Of a DNA stretch of 64,000 bases, positions 1 through 8,269 are shown piece by piece. The notes under the pieces are model-generated. The model was given only the letters and a program-made list of their open reading frames with translations. It had not been told where the DNA came from and made no database searches. The translations under genes and the position numbers were made by a program. The stretch's first letter is position 1; each line of letters opens with the position of its first letter. The stretch lies in assembly GCA_963781775.1 (NCBI GenBank), contig CAWAHE010000014.1:62001-126000 (forward strand). Direction: 5' to 3'. This stretch comes from CAVSRC01 sp963781775. GTDB lineage: Bacteria > Pseudomonadota > Alphaproteobacteria > Rhizobiales > Kaistiaceae.

Positions 1-919
1 CCGAAGGCACGATCGCGGCATAGTCGCCGACGGTCGTGGTTTTCTCGACGCGGCCGCGGAACAGGCTGCCGATGATCGATTCGTGGATGAAGTCGTCGCC
101 GACGTGCAAGTCGCCGCGGGCGGCAAGCTGGGCGATACGCGCCGAGGTTCCGGTGCCGCAAGGCGAGCGGTCGATGGCCTTGTCGCCGTAAAATACGGCG
201 TTGCGGGCGTCGGCCTCCGGGTGGTGCGGCTTGCCGGCCCACAGCACGTGGCGGATACCGGTGATGGTCGGATTCTCGGGATGAACAAACGCGTATTTTG
301 CGTTGACCAGATCGCGGACGATCGGCGACAGGCGCTGGATATCGAAGGCGGAGATCGCGTCGAGATCGCGATAGGTCTCCTGCGGCTCGATGATGACGTA
401 GAAATTGCCGCCATAGGCGACGTCGAAAGCGAGCAAGCCGAAATCCGGCACGTCCACCGACAGACCGGTGGAATGGAGGAAGGACGGCACGTTGACGATG
501 CGCACCTCGACGACGTGGCCGAGGTTGTCGCGGGTGTATTCCGCCTCGACGATGCCGGCCGGGACCTCCAGGCGGAGGTGGCCTTCGCGCTTCGGGGTTA
601 CCAGCCCCTCCTCGAGCAGCACGGTGACGGTGCCGATGGTGCCATGACCGCACATCGGCAGGCAGCCCGAGGTCTCGATGAAGACCAGCGCGGCGTCGGT
701 GTCGTCGCGCAGCGGTTCGTAGAGGACCGAGCCTGACATCACGTCGTGGCCCCGCGGCTCGAACATCAGGCCGGTGCGGATCCAGTCGTAGTCGCGGATG
801 AAGTGCTGGCGCTTCTCGCTCATGGTGGCGCCCTTGAGCGGCGGGCCGCCGCCGGCGACGACACGTACCGGATTGCCGGCCGTGTGCGCGTCGATGCAGA
901 AGAAGGTGTGGCGGCTCAC
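1..919 (-). CDS. 4-hydroxyproline 2-epimerase / proline racemase family (partial, 3' end outside window)
   Basis: Cytoplasmic isomerase of the proline racemase family, most likely converting trans-4-hydroxy-L-proline to cis-4-hydroxy-D-proline. The frame is open for 306 codons from a GTG at 919 to the window edge, so the last few tens of residues are missing. Both catalytic cysteines of the two-base mechanism are visible: C90 in CGHG and C254 in SPCGTGT. A Thr in place of the first Cys would have indicated the hydroxyproline dehydratase branch. The GTG overlaps the stop of the upstream FAD dehydrogenase gene (GTGA), so the two are translationally coupled. That neighbour argues for hydroxyproline rather than proline, but motif data alone cannot separate the two activities. 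Confidence 0.88.
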   Translation of the reverse strand, partial: MSRHTFFCIDAHTAGNPVRVVAGGGPPLKGATMSEKRQHFIRDYDWIRTGLMFEPRGHDVMSGSVLYEPLRDDTDAALVFIETSGCLPMCGHGTIGTVTVLLEEGLVTPKREGHLRLEVPAGIVEAEYTRDNLGHVVEVRIVNVPSFLHSTGLSVDVPDFGLLAFDVAYGGNFYVIIEPQETYRDLDAISAFDIQRLSPIVRDLVNAKYAFVHPENPTITGIRHVLWAGKPHHPEADARNAVFYGDKAIDRSPCGTGTSARIAQLAARGDLHVGDDFIHESIIGSLFRGRVEKTTTVGDYAAIVPS

Positions 920-2148
920 TGGAACCGCTCGATGCCGAAGGGGGCAAGGTTGCGATCGCCGCGCCGGCCGACGAGGTCGGTCACGTGGCGGGCGGTGACC
1001 GCCGACAGGGTCAGGCCAAGATGGCCGTGGCCGAAGGCGAAGACGATGCGCGGATCGCGCGGGTGCGCGCCGATGACGGGCAGCGAATCGGGCGTCGCCG
1101 GCCGGCGGCCCATGAACTCGCGCCCACCCTCATCAGGCAGATTGGGGACGTAGCGGCGCATCTTCTTGCGCATGGCGGCGGCGCGGGCAAAGTTCGGCGG
1201 CGCGTCGACGGCGGCAAGCTCGACCGCCCCGCCGACGCGTAGCCCGTCCTCAAGCGGCGTCGCACAGAAGCCGTGATCGTCGAAGAAGACCGGCAGATCA
1301 AGGGCGATCGGCGGCGTCGGCCAGGTGGTGTTGTAGCCGCGCTCGGCTTCCAGCACGACGCCAAGGCCGAGCTTCTTGACGAGATCGCGCGACCAGACGC
1401 CGCCGGCGACCACGACTGAATCGAAATTCGTTCCGCTGCCATCGGCGGTGACGACGGTGACGCCATTGCCGCTCGGCGCGAGCGCCGAAACTTCGGCGGT
1501 GCGCAACCGGTCGCCCTCGCGCAGCACGGTGCGGAGGCCCTGAAGGATGCCCATCGGGCTCGACACGGTCCAATTCTCCGGCGCAAAGATGGCGCGGGCG
1601 AATTTGCCGGTCAGCGCGGGGACCATCTGGCGGGCATCGGCCGGCGTGACCTCGCGATAGTCGACGCCGTGACGAGCCTTCTCCTTCCACTCGACGACAT
1701 TGTTGCGAAAGCTGGCGTCGCTGTCGAAGATGTGGAGCGCGCCGGTGCGTCGCATGTGGCCGGAGAGGCGGCCGCGGCGGGCAAGCTCCTGATGGTCGGC
1801 GAGCGCGGTTTTCATCAGGAAGCCGAGCGCGGCGGTCGACGCCTCGACCTGGCTCGGCCGGGCGGCGGCGACGAAACGGGCGAGGAACGGAGCCATCGCC
1901 GGAACATCGACCAGGCGGAGCGTCAGCGGGCCGAGCGGATCGAGCATCCAGCCCGGCACGGAGGCCAGAATGCCGGGACGAGCCAGCGGCGAGATAGCCG
2001 ACAGCATGATGACGCCGGCATTGCCGGTCGAGGCGGGCCGCGCCTCCGGGTCACGCTCGAAGACGGTGACGTCATGACCGTCGCCAGCGAGCCACACGCC
2101 AGATGCGCAGCCGACGATGCCGCCGCCGATAACCGCTACGCTGCTCAT
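916..2148 (-). CDS. FAD-dependent D-amino-acid dehydrogenase (DadA-like), probable D-hydroxyproline dehydrogenase
   Basis: 410-residue DAO-family flavoprotein. The N-terminus shows the dinucleotide-binding fold (VAVIGGGIVG, residues about 4-13) and the C-terminus the FAD-contacting stretch GHGHLGLT (about 373-380). It has the length of DadA and is the first gene of a two-gene unit with the hydroxyproline epimerase. The expected role is therefore oxidation of cis-4-hydroxy-D-proline to the imine, passing electrons to the respiratory chain. No signal peptide is seen; these enzymes are usually associated with the inner face of the membrane. General D-amino-acid dehydrogenase activity is the alternative. 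Confidence 0.85.
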   Translation of the reverse strand: MSSVAVIGGGIVGCASGVWLAGDGHDVTVFERDPEARPASTGNAGVIMLSAISPLARPGILASVPGWMLDPLGPLTLRLVDVPAMAPFLARFVAAARPSQVEASTAALGFLMKTALADHQELARRGRLSGHMRRTGALHIFDSDASFRNNVVEWKEKARHGVDYREVTPADARQMVPALTGKFARAIFAPENWTVSSPMGILQGLRTVLREGDRLRTAEVSALAPSGNGVTVVTADGSGTNFDSVVVAGGVWSRDLVKKLGLGVVLEAERGYNTTWPTPPIALDLPVFFDDHGFCATPLEDGLRVGGAVELAAVDAPPNFARAAAMRKKMRRYVPNLPDEGGREFMGRRPATPDSLPVIGAHPRDPRIVFAFGHGHLGLTLSAVTARHVTDLVGRRGDRNLAPFGIERFQ

Positions 2149-2210
2149 GCGGTGCCCGGCAGGTCCCGGTCGATCAGAGGTTCAGCACCGCCTCGCTACC
2201 ATTTCCACGC

Positions 2211-2240
2211 CTAATGCCGCCCCAAATGCGTCGGCATTAG
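2211..2240. repeat. Perfect 9-bp inverted repeat between two minus-strand genes
   Basis: CTAATGCCG (2211-2219) and CGGCATTAG (2232-2240) are perfect complements around a 12-nt loop. They lie in the 138-bp gap downstream of the SGNH hydrolase stop and upstream of the FAD dehydrogenase start. No T-run follows on either strand, so it could be a factor-dependent terminator hairpin for the esterase gene or an operator for the hydroxyproline genes. Confidence 0.4.
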
Positions 2241-2286
2241 ACCATCCCCGCTCCCGTCTGTCGATGAACCGGCAATCGCCGAACCC

Positions 2287-2934
2287 TTACGCGCCGGCAA
2301 CCTTGAGCTTGACGATTTCGGCGGCGACCGCCTTGCCGAGGGCGGCGTGGGCATCGGGGTCGAAGTGGAAGCCGTCGACCGCGCTCGACTTGATGACGCT
2401 GCCGGCATCGAAGAAATGGACGCCCCGCTCCTTGGCGACTTTGGCAAACTCGCGCGCCATATCACGGGATTTCGGCGGCGCCCCGACGAACATCTCGGCG
2501 TGATTGGGAATCTTGTCGAGGGTCGGCGGCGGGCAGATGACGAGGATTTGGGGTACGCCCTCGTTTCGACCTGTCGCCGAAGCCTTGACGATATCGACCA
2601 GTACACCGACGCCCTGGGCGATTTCCCATGCGCTCTTGTTGAAGCGCGCCTTGAGATCGTTGGTGCCGAGCATGATCGCGACGACATCCAGCGGCCGATG
2701 GCTGCGCAGGCAGGGCAACAGATAGGTCTTGCCGTTCTTGTCGGCGCCCTCGACCGGATCGTCGCTGACCGTCGTGCGCCCACCGAGCCCTTCCTCGACC
2801 ACCATCCAGCCGGAGCCAAGCGCGGCGCGCAGAACGCCCGTCCAGCGCTCGTCGGGACCGTAGCGGCCGTCAGGCCGGTCGACAGTGGCAGCGCCGAAGG
2901 TGTTGGAGTCGCCGTAGCACAGAACGGTCTTCAT
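2287..2934 (-). CDS. SGNH/GDSL-family hydrolase (arylesterase/acyl-hydrolase type)
   Basis: 215-residue serine hydrolase of the SGNH fold. Block I is GDSN with the nucleophile Ser near residue 10, a Gly-rich block II reads GLGGRT, block III is GTND, and the C-terminal Asp/His pair lies in DGFHFDPDAH. The overall pattern resembles the small cytoplasmic arylesterase/acyltransferase group (MsAcT-like). There is no signal peptide. The start chosen is the ATG at 2934, preceded by GAGGAA; a longer frame exists but runs back into the upstream gene. It starts only 7 bp after the stop of the aldose dehydrogenase gene, so it probably deacylates a sugar or lactone-type substrate in the same pathway; that role is inference. 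Confidence 0.85.
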   Translation of the reverse strand: MKTVLCYGDSNTFGAATVDRPDGRYGPDERWTGVLRAALGSGWMVVEEGLGGRTTVSDDPVEGADKNGKTYLLPCLRSHRPLDVVAIMLGTNDLKARFNKSAWEIAQGVGVLVDIVKASATGRNEGVPQILVICPPPTLDKIPNHAEMFVGAPPKSRDMAREFAKVAKERGVHFFDAGSVIKSSAVDGFHFDPDAHAALGKAVAAEIVKLKVAGA

Positions 2935-2941
2935 GGATTCC

Positions 2942-3875
2942 TCACTCGATGAAAGGATCGGTTTCGATACGGCGGCCAACGAGGAAGGCGTCGGCGACGA
3001 GGCGGAGTGGCGCGGCGTCGACATCGGACTGGCCAGCGTCGAGCAGCACGCGGAAGCGCTCGTAAATCTGTTCGTATTCGGTGGGCTTCTCCTCGACGAC
3101 GAGCTTGCCGTCGATGCTCAGTTTGGCGCCACCGTTCTCGAGCTTCAACTTCGCACCCGTGCCGGTCTCGATCGCGATCTCCCAGGTCTGCGGGCCGGTC
3201 TGCCGCCAGTCGAACACCGCGGTCAGCGTGCCCGGCGCGGTGGACGCGAACGTCAAGCCTCGCCGCAATCGGCGCGGCGCAATTGGCCGGAATCTCCAGA
3301 TCGGCGCTGGTGACGAAGATCGGCGTCGGCATGATGGCCGAGACGATCGACAGCGCGTTGATGCCAGGATCGAAGACGCCAAAGCCACCGGCGTTCCAGA
3401 TCCATTTCTGGCCCGGATGCCAGCGGCGGACATCCTCCTTCCAGGTGACGGTCATCGTCTTGATGGTGTTGCCGGCGAGCGCTTTCGTCGCGGCCTCGAC
3501 CGCAGCGTTGTAGCGCGAGTGCCATGTGGCGAAGAGAACGCGCCCTTGCCGCGCGGCGAAATCGGTGAGGTCGGCCAACTCGCTCAGCGTCATGGCCGGC
3601 GGCTTCTCCAGCATGACGTGCTTGCCGGCGGCGAGCGCGGCGCGGGCGGTCGCGTGGCGTACCTGCGGCGGCGTGCAGACGGCGACCGCCTGGAGATCGG
3701 GGATGGCCGCATACATCGCTTCCGGCGTCGGGAAGACCGGCACATCGCCGACGGTCAGGCCGCGCTGGCTGGCGATGGCGGCCAGGGTGAAGCCAGGATT
3801 GCCGGCAATCGCCGGCACGTGCTGGTCGTGCGCGATCTTGCCAAGCCCGATAATGCCGACGGTGTACGCGTTCAT
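2942..3875 (-). pseudogene. Gfo/Idh/MocA aldose 1-dehydrogenase (L-arabinose/D-galactose type), frameshifted
   Basis: The 5' part begins with a Rossmann motif (VGIIGLGKIAHDQH), carries the family's EKP signature (MLEKPPAM, about residue 95) and continues in one frame to about position 3257. The remaining third (FDWRQTGPQTWEI through to TGA at 2942) continues in another frame. The combined length is 934 nt; removing one base gives 310 residues, the normal size for L-arabinose/D-galactose 1-dehydrogenase. One extra base therefore lies between about 3248 and 3256. The family oxidises an aldose to the aldonolactone with NAD(P)+. The gene is divergent from mannonate dehydratase and followed by an esterase. 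A sequencing error and a real inactivating mutation cannot be told apart here. Confidence 0.82.
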
Positions 3876-3922
3876 TGTCCCTCCCGCGCCGGTCTCATGC
3901 CGGCCTGACGCCTTCCGGCGCA

Positions 3923-3960
3923 CAATCCAAACCATTATGGTCCGCGGCGCAATCGGATTG
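3923..3960. promoter_or_regulatory. Candidate operator region between aldose dehydrogenase and uxuA
   Basis: The 104-bp divergent intergenic region holds an 11-bp palindrome, ACCAT-T-ATGGT (3931-3941). It lies inside a wider inverted repeat, CAATCC (3923-3928) and GGATTG (3955-3960). Its position between two divergent sugar-acid genes suits an operator, but no regulator gene is adjacent and no family can be assigned. Confidence 0.3.
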
Positions 3961-3979
3961 AAGAACCGGGAGGACGGGC

Positions 3980-5161
3980 GTGGAGCAGACGTGGCGCTGG
4001 TACGGGCCGAAAGACCCGATCGGGCTCGAGCATATCGCGGAGGCCGGCGCGACGGGAATCGTGACGGCCCTGCACCAGATTCCGGGCGGCACGGCGTGGA
4101 CCGACGCGGCGGTGGCCGAGCGCAAGGCCACGATCGAGGCCGCCGACCTGACGTGGTCAGTGGTCGAGAGCATCCCGGTCACCAACGCGATCAAGGCGCG
4201 CACCGCCGACTGGCGCAAGCACGTTGACGCGTGGAAGGACTCGCTGCGGGCGCTGGCGCGCAACGGCGTGCGCACCGTCTGCTACAACTTCATGCCGATC
4301 GTCGACTGGACACGGACCGACCTTGCCTTCCCGCTGAGGAGCGGCATGGCGTTGCGCTTCGACATCGCCGATCTGGTCGCCTTCGACGTCTTCGACCTGC
4401 AGCGGCCGCACGCCGCCGACGACTACGCGGCAGAGATCGTGGCAGCAGCGGAAGAGCGCTTCGAAATGATGGACGATGCCGCCCGCGCCGACCTCGAGCG
4501 GATCATCCTGCTCGGCCTGCCGGGCTCGGACTTCTCATACGGGCGCGAGGAATTCCTCAAGCTGACCCGCGATTACGCCGGCATGACGGCGGACGATCTG
4601 CGCGCCAGCCTCGCCGATTTCCAGCGCGAGATCGTGCCGGTGGCGGAAGAGGCCGGCATCCGGCTTGCCATCCACCCCGACGATCCGCCGATGCCGTTGT
4701 TCGGATTGCCGCGGATCGTGTCGACGGCAAGCGACATCGACGCGATGGTCAATGCGGTCGCCAGCCCGGCGAACGGCCTCACCTTTTGCGTCGGCTCATA
4801 TGGCTCGCGCGCCGACAACGATCTTGTCGCTATGATCCGCACCTTCGCCCAGCGCATCCATTTCCTGCATCTGAGGAATGTGCGCATCGAGGCGCCGGGG
4901 TTGTTCCACGAGGCGGAGCACCTCGGCGGCAGCGCGGACATGGTTGCTATCATTTCGGCCGTGCTCGACGAGGAGACGCGGCGCAAAGCCGACGGCCGGC
5001 CCGACACCGTCATCCCCATGCGGCCCGATCATGGCCACCTGCTTGCCGCCGACCCGACGCGGAACGCCTATCCGGGCTATTCCTATGTCGGTCGGCTCAA
5101 GGGCCTCGCCGAGATTCGCGGCGTCGAAGCGGCGCTGAACGCGGCACGCGCCGCCAACTAG
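3980..5161 (+). CDS. uxuA: Mannonate dehydratase
   Basis: 393-residue UxuA-family enzyme of TIM-barrel type. It dehydrates D-mannonate to 2-keto-3-deoxygluconate in hexuronate catabolism. Recognisable blocks are the N-terminal WRWYGPKDPIGLEHI, the YNFMPIVDWTRTD stretch (about residue 100), AIHPDDPP (about 230, metal-ligand region), the HFLHLRN block (about 295) and the C-terminal MRPDHGHLL. The start is a GTG at 3980 preceded by GGGAGG. Its stop shares a CTAG tetranucleotide with the stop of the convergent emrB gene. No other hexuronate genes (uxaC, uxuB, kdgK) lie in the window. Confidence 0.93.
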   Translation: MEQTWRWYGPKDPIGLEHIAEAGATGIVTALHQIPGGTAWTDAAVAERKATIEAADLTWSVVESIPVTNAIKARTADWRKHVDAWKDSLRALARNGVRTVCYNFMPIVDWTRTDLAFPLRSGMALRFDIADLVAFDVFDLQRPHAADDYAAEIVAAAEERFEMMDDAARADLERIILLGLPGSDFSYGREEFLKLTRDYAGMTADDLRASLADFQREIVPVAEEAGIRLAIHPDDPPMPLFGLPRIVSTASDIDAMVNAVASPANGLTFCVGSYGSRADNDLVAMIRTFAQRIHFLHLRNVRIEAPGLFHEAEHLGGSADMVAIISAVLDEETRRKADGRPDTVIPMRPDHGHLLAADPTRNAYPGYSYVGRLKGLAEIRGVEAALNAARAAN

Positions 5162-6762
5162 TGGGCGCCGGCACCCGGCGCGACGGGCTGCGGCTTGCGC
5201 GCGAGCGGGATCAGGAAAAGCACGCCGACAAAGACCAGGCCGAGGATCAGGAACACGTCGGAGAAGGCCATGACCATGGCCTCGCGGCGGATGCCGTTCG
5301 ACATGACCGCCAGCGCTTGCCGCTGGGCGTCCGAGCCGAGCACGGCATTAAAGCCTTGCGTCAATGCGGACAATTGCTCGACCGCGACCTGGCGGCCCCA
5401 GTTCACCGACTCGTGCAGCCGCTCGATGTGCAAGTCCCAGCGCTTGTTGAGGACGGTGGTGATGATGGCGAGGCCAAAGGCGCCGCCGAGGTTGCGCGTC
5501 AGGTTGAACAGGCCCGAGGCGTTCTTGATGCGCTCGGGCGGCAGCGTGCCCAGCGCAAGAACGCTGACCGGCAACATGCATGTCATCAGAGCGACGCCGC
5601 GGAGGGCCTGCGCCACGAACAATTCGTTGAAGGCCCAATCCTTGGTGACCGGGATCAGCACGAAACAGGAGATCGCGAACAGCGCGAGGCCGACGCCCAT
5701 CATCCAGCGCGGGTCGACCTTCTGCGCGAGCGTGCCGGCGATCGGCGCGGTCAGCATCATGAAGGCGCCGGAGACGAACATGGTGTTGCCGATCTCCAGA
5801 GAATCGTACCCGCGGACGCGGGCCAGAAACACCGGGAAGAGGAACACCAGACCGTAGAGGCCGACGCCCAGCACGAAAGAAAACAGCGAGCCGGTGGCGA
5901 AGTTGCGGTCGACGAAGGCTCGCAGATCGACGATCGGCTCGGACGCCGTCAGCGTGCGCCAGAAGAAGCCGACGCCGGCGACCACCGAAACGACCGCGGC
6001 CATCAGGATCGTGCGATCGGAGAACCAGTCGTTTCCGGCGCCCTCCTCGAGCACGTATTCGAGACTGCCGAGGAAGGCGGCGAGCGTGCCGAGGCCGATC
6101 CAGTCCAGCCGCTTGAGCAGGGCAAAATCCGGCTTGTCGAAATCGACCAGCGCCAGCACCGCGATGGTGACGGCGACGCCGGGGACGACGTTGATGAGAA
6201 ACAGCCAGTGCCATGAGAAAGCGTTGGTGAGGTAGCCGCCGATGGTCGGCCCGACGGTCGGCGCCAGTGTCGCGATGAGGCCGACCATGGCCGCGACCAT
6301 GGCCTGGCGGCTCTTCGGGAAGACAGTGAAGGCGGCCGAGAAGACCACCGGGATCATCGCGCCGCCGATGAAGCCCTGGGCCGCGCGCCAGACGACCATC
6401 TCGCCGATCGATGAAGAACTGGCGCACAGCACGCTGAACAAGGTGAAGCCGCCGGCGGCGATTGCAAAGAGATAGCGGGTCGATAGCGCGCGGCCCAGGA
6501 AGCCGGTCAACGGGATCATGACGATCTCGGCAACCAGATAAGCGGTCTGCACCCAGGCGATCTCCGACGAACTCGCCGACAGGCCGGCCTGGATCTCGGT
6601 GAGCGACGAGGCGACGATCTGGATGTCGAGGATCGCCATGAACATGCCGACGGCGAGCGCCACGAAGGCGGCGATCAGCTTCGGCGTGACGGCCGGCTCG
6701 CCCCGCGCCTCGGCGCGAGGCGCGAAGTCAGCCGGAAGGGCGACATCAGCGGCGTTGGACAT
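5158..6762 (-). CDS. emrB: EmrB/QacA-type (DHA2) MFS multidrug efflux transporter
   Basis: 534-residue inner-membrane proton antiporter with the 14-helix DHA2 layout. Seen in the sequence are the LDIQIV signature in the first helix, QGFIGGAMIP in helix 4 and the antiporter motif C variant TLAPTVGPTIGG in helix 5. Together with EmrA it should pump hydrophobic drugs out through an outer-membrane channel that is not encoded nearby. It starts 21 bp after the emrA stop with a GAGGAT ribosome site and is the second gene of the emrA-emrB operon. The substrate is unknown. Confidence 0.93.
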   Translation of the reverse strand: MSNAADVALPADFAPRAEARGEPAVTPKLIAAFVALAVGMFMAILDIQIVASSLTEIQAGLSASSSEIAWVQTAYLVAEIVMIPLTGFLGRALSTRYLFAIAAGGFTLFSVLCASSSSIGEMVVWRAAQGFIGGAMIPVVFSAAFTVFPKSRQAMVAAMVGLIATLAPTVGPTIGGYLTNAFSWHWLFLINVVPGVAVTIAVLALVDFDKPDFALLKRLDWIGLGTLAAFLGSLEYVLEEGAGNDWFSDRTILMAAVVSVVAGVGFFWRTLTASEPIVDLRAFVDRNFATGSLFSFVLGVGLYGLVFLFPVFLARVRGYDSLEIGNTMFVSGAFMMLTAPIAGTLAQKVDPRWMMGVGLALFAISCFVLIPVTKDWAFNELFVAQALRGVALMTCMLPVSVLALGTLPPERIKNASGLFNLTRNLGGAFGLAIITTVLNKRWDLHIERLHESVNWGRQVAVEQLSALTQGFNAVLGSDAQRQALAVMSNGIRREAMVMAFSDVFLILGLVFVGVLFLIPLARKPQPVAPGAGAH

Positions 6763-6783
6763 GGCGACGATCCTCGACCGAGC

Positions 6784-8022
6784 CTAGCGGGCCGCGACCT
6801 GCGACGTGCCGGTGCGCGTGTCGACGGCGGCGACCACCGACATGCCGGGGCGGATCAGGCCATCGGCGATGACATTGGCAGGCAGCCTGATGCGCACCGG
6901 AATGCGCTGGACGATCTTGGTGAAGTTGCCGGTGGCGTTGTCGGGCGGCAGCAGGCTGAAGACCGAGCCGGAGGCCGGCGCAACACTGACCACGGTCCCC
7001 GTGATGTCGAGATCGGGATAGGCGTCGACGGTGACCGCGACGGTCTGGCCGGGCTTGAGATCGGCGAGTTGGGTCTCCTTGAAGTTGGCGTCGACATAGA
7101 CCTCTTCGACGGGCACGAGCGCGACCAGCCGCTGACCGGGTTGGACATACTCGCCGGGCTCGGCAGCGCCGTTGCCGACGACGCCGTCGAAGGGCGCGCG
7201 GATGACGGTGTGGTCGAGGTTCAGCTGCGCCTGATCGCGCGCCAACCGATATTGGTCGAGCGCGCGTTCGGCCTCGACCTTCTGGGCGGCTACGACGCCG
7301 ACATTGGCGCGCGCCGCAGTGACGGCGGCTTCGGCCGCGGCCACGGCCTGGCGCGCCTGCTCGCTCGCCGTGCGGGCGGCGTCACGGGCTGACATTGTCG
7401 CGAACTGCTTGGCGGCGAGTGCGTCGAGGCGTCCGGATTCGGTGTTGGAGTTGTCGGCGACCGCCTTGGCGGAGGCCAGTTGAGCCTCCGCAGACGTGAC
7501 TGCGGCCTCGCCAGCGGCAACCTGCTGGCCGATACGGGCAACCGCGGCCTCGCCGGTAGCGATCTGCGCTTCCGCCTGCGACAGCGCGATGCGCAAATCC
7601 GCGTCGTCGAGAACGATCAGAGGATCGCCGGCCCTGACCCGTGTGTTGTCCGGCGCCGGCACCGACTTGACGTAGCCGGCGATCTTGGAGGTCACGGTGG
7701 AGGTGTCGGCGGCGACATAGGCATCGTCGGTCGAGACGATGAAGCGGCCGTTGACCCACCACTCGTAGCCGAAATAGCCGCCGGCCCCGACGACGACCAG
7801 GGCGATCGCAGCAAGCACCAGACGGCGCACGCCACCGCGCTTGGCGGCTGGCGGGGGCACCGTCGCGACGGCCTGCGAATCGGCCTTGTCGGCCGGCGGC
7901 GCGGGCAGGCCCGGATTGGCGTCTGCCCTGGCTGGCGCCGCCTTGGGCGCCATTGAGGGGTCGATTTCGAGCGACCGGGAAACCTGCCCCGCCCCGCCTT
8001 CCTGTTCCATGACCTTGGCCAT
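6784..8022 (-). CDS. emrA: HlyD/EmrA-type membrane fusion protein
   Basis: 412-residue periplasmic adaptor. An N-terminal cytoplasmic tail of about 65 residues (Ala/Pro-rich) is followed by one membrane helix (LVLAAIALVVVGAGGYFGY) and the EmrA-typical STDDAYV entry to the lipoyl domain. A long Ala/Gln-rich alpha-helical hairpin follows (about residues 130-240) and then the beta-barrel with RAPFDGVVG. It links EmrB to an outer-membrane factor. It is the first gene of the operon, transcribed from the region holding the two palindromes shared with the divergent tetR gene, so repression by that TetR protein is likely. Confidence 0.93.
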   Translation of the reverse strand: MAKVMEQEGGAGQVSRSLEIDPSMAPKAAPARADANPGLPAPPADKADSQAVATVPPPAAKRGGVRRLVLAAIALVVVGAGGYFGYEWWVNGRFIVSTDDAYVAADTSTVTSKIAGYVKSVPAPDNTRVRAGDPLIVLDDADLRIALSQAEAQIATGEAAVARIGQQVAAGEAAVTSAEAQLASAKAVADNSNTESGRLDALAAKQFATMSARDAARTASEQARQAVAAAEAAVTAARANVGVVAAQKVEAERALDQYRLARDQAQLNLDHTVIRAPFDGVVGNGAAEPGEYVQPGQRLVALVPVEEVYVDANFKETQLADLKPGQTVAVTVDAYPDLDITGTVVSVAPASGSVFSLLPPDNATGNFTKIVQRIPVRIRLPANVIADGLIRPGMSVVAAVDTRTGTSQVAAR

Positions 8023-8086
8023 CGTTCGATCCTGTCTGAAGCTGAAAACCAGCTTCCTTCAAAGGGTTAGCTCCGAAATTCTTACC

Positions 8087-8112
8087 AGAATGACCGAACC
8101 GTTCGGTTCGAT
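8087..8112. promoter_or_regulatory. TetR-type operator palindrome, emrA-proximal copy
   Basis: The core CGAACCGTTCGGTTCG (8095-8110) is a palindrome with 7-bp arms around TT. The whole 26-nt element is repeated in inverted orientation at 8150-8175 with one mismatch. It lies about 65 bp upstream of the emrA start, downstream of a plausible minus-strand promoter (TTGAAA at 8148-8143 and TATGTC 17 nt further on), where a bound repressor would block transcription. Confidence 0.72.
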
Positions 8113-8117
8113 GGGCG

Positions 8118-8146
8118 TTGACATATCGTGGTTGAAGCCCTATTTC
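8118..8146 (+). promoter_or_regulatory. Candidate promoter for the tetR gene
   Basis: TTGACA (8118-8123) is a perfect -35 hexamer. After a 17-nt spacer comes TATTTC (8141-8146), a weak -10. Operator copy 2 begins directly beyond it, which fits autoregulation. The call rests on sequence match only. Confidence 0.5.
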
Positions 8147-8149
8147 AAG

Positions 8150-8175
8150 ATCGAACTGAACGGTTCGGTCATTCT
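8150..8175. promoter_or_regulatory. TetR-type operator palindrome, tetR-proximal copy
   Basis: The core CGAACTGAACGGTTCG (8152-8167) is the reverse complement of the 8095-8110 core with a single change, and the match extends over 26 nt. It sits just after the predicted -10 of the tetR promoter. Two matched sites in a divergent regulator/efflux region are the classic arrangement for a TetR repressor that controls itself and its pump. Confidence 0.72.
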
Positions 8176-8269
8176 TTTTTGTGATGGTTGCATCAACCGT
8201 TCCAAAGTCTACGCTTGCGGCTAACCGGCTCGTGTCCGGAGCCGTCAGGAAGAAGAAAGAAAAAGAAAA

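Noticed and set aside
4231..6216. 661-codon plus-strand frame over uxuA and emrB
   Set aside because: It spans two convergent genes in another frame and has no start region or motif of its own.
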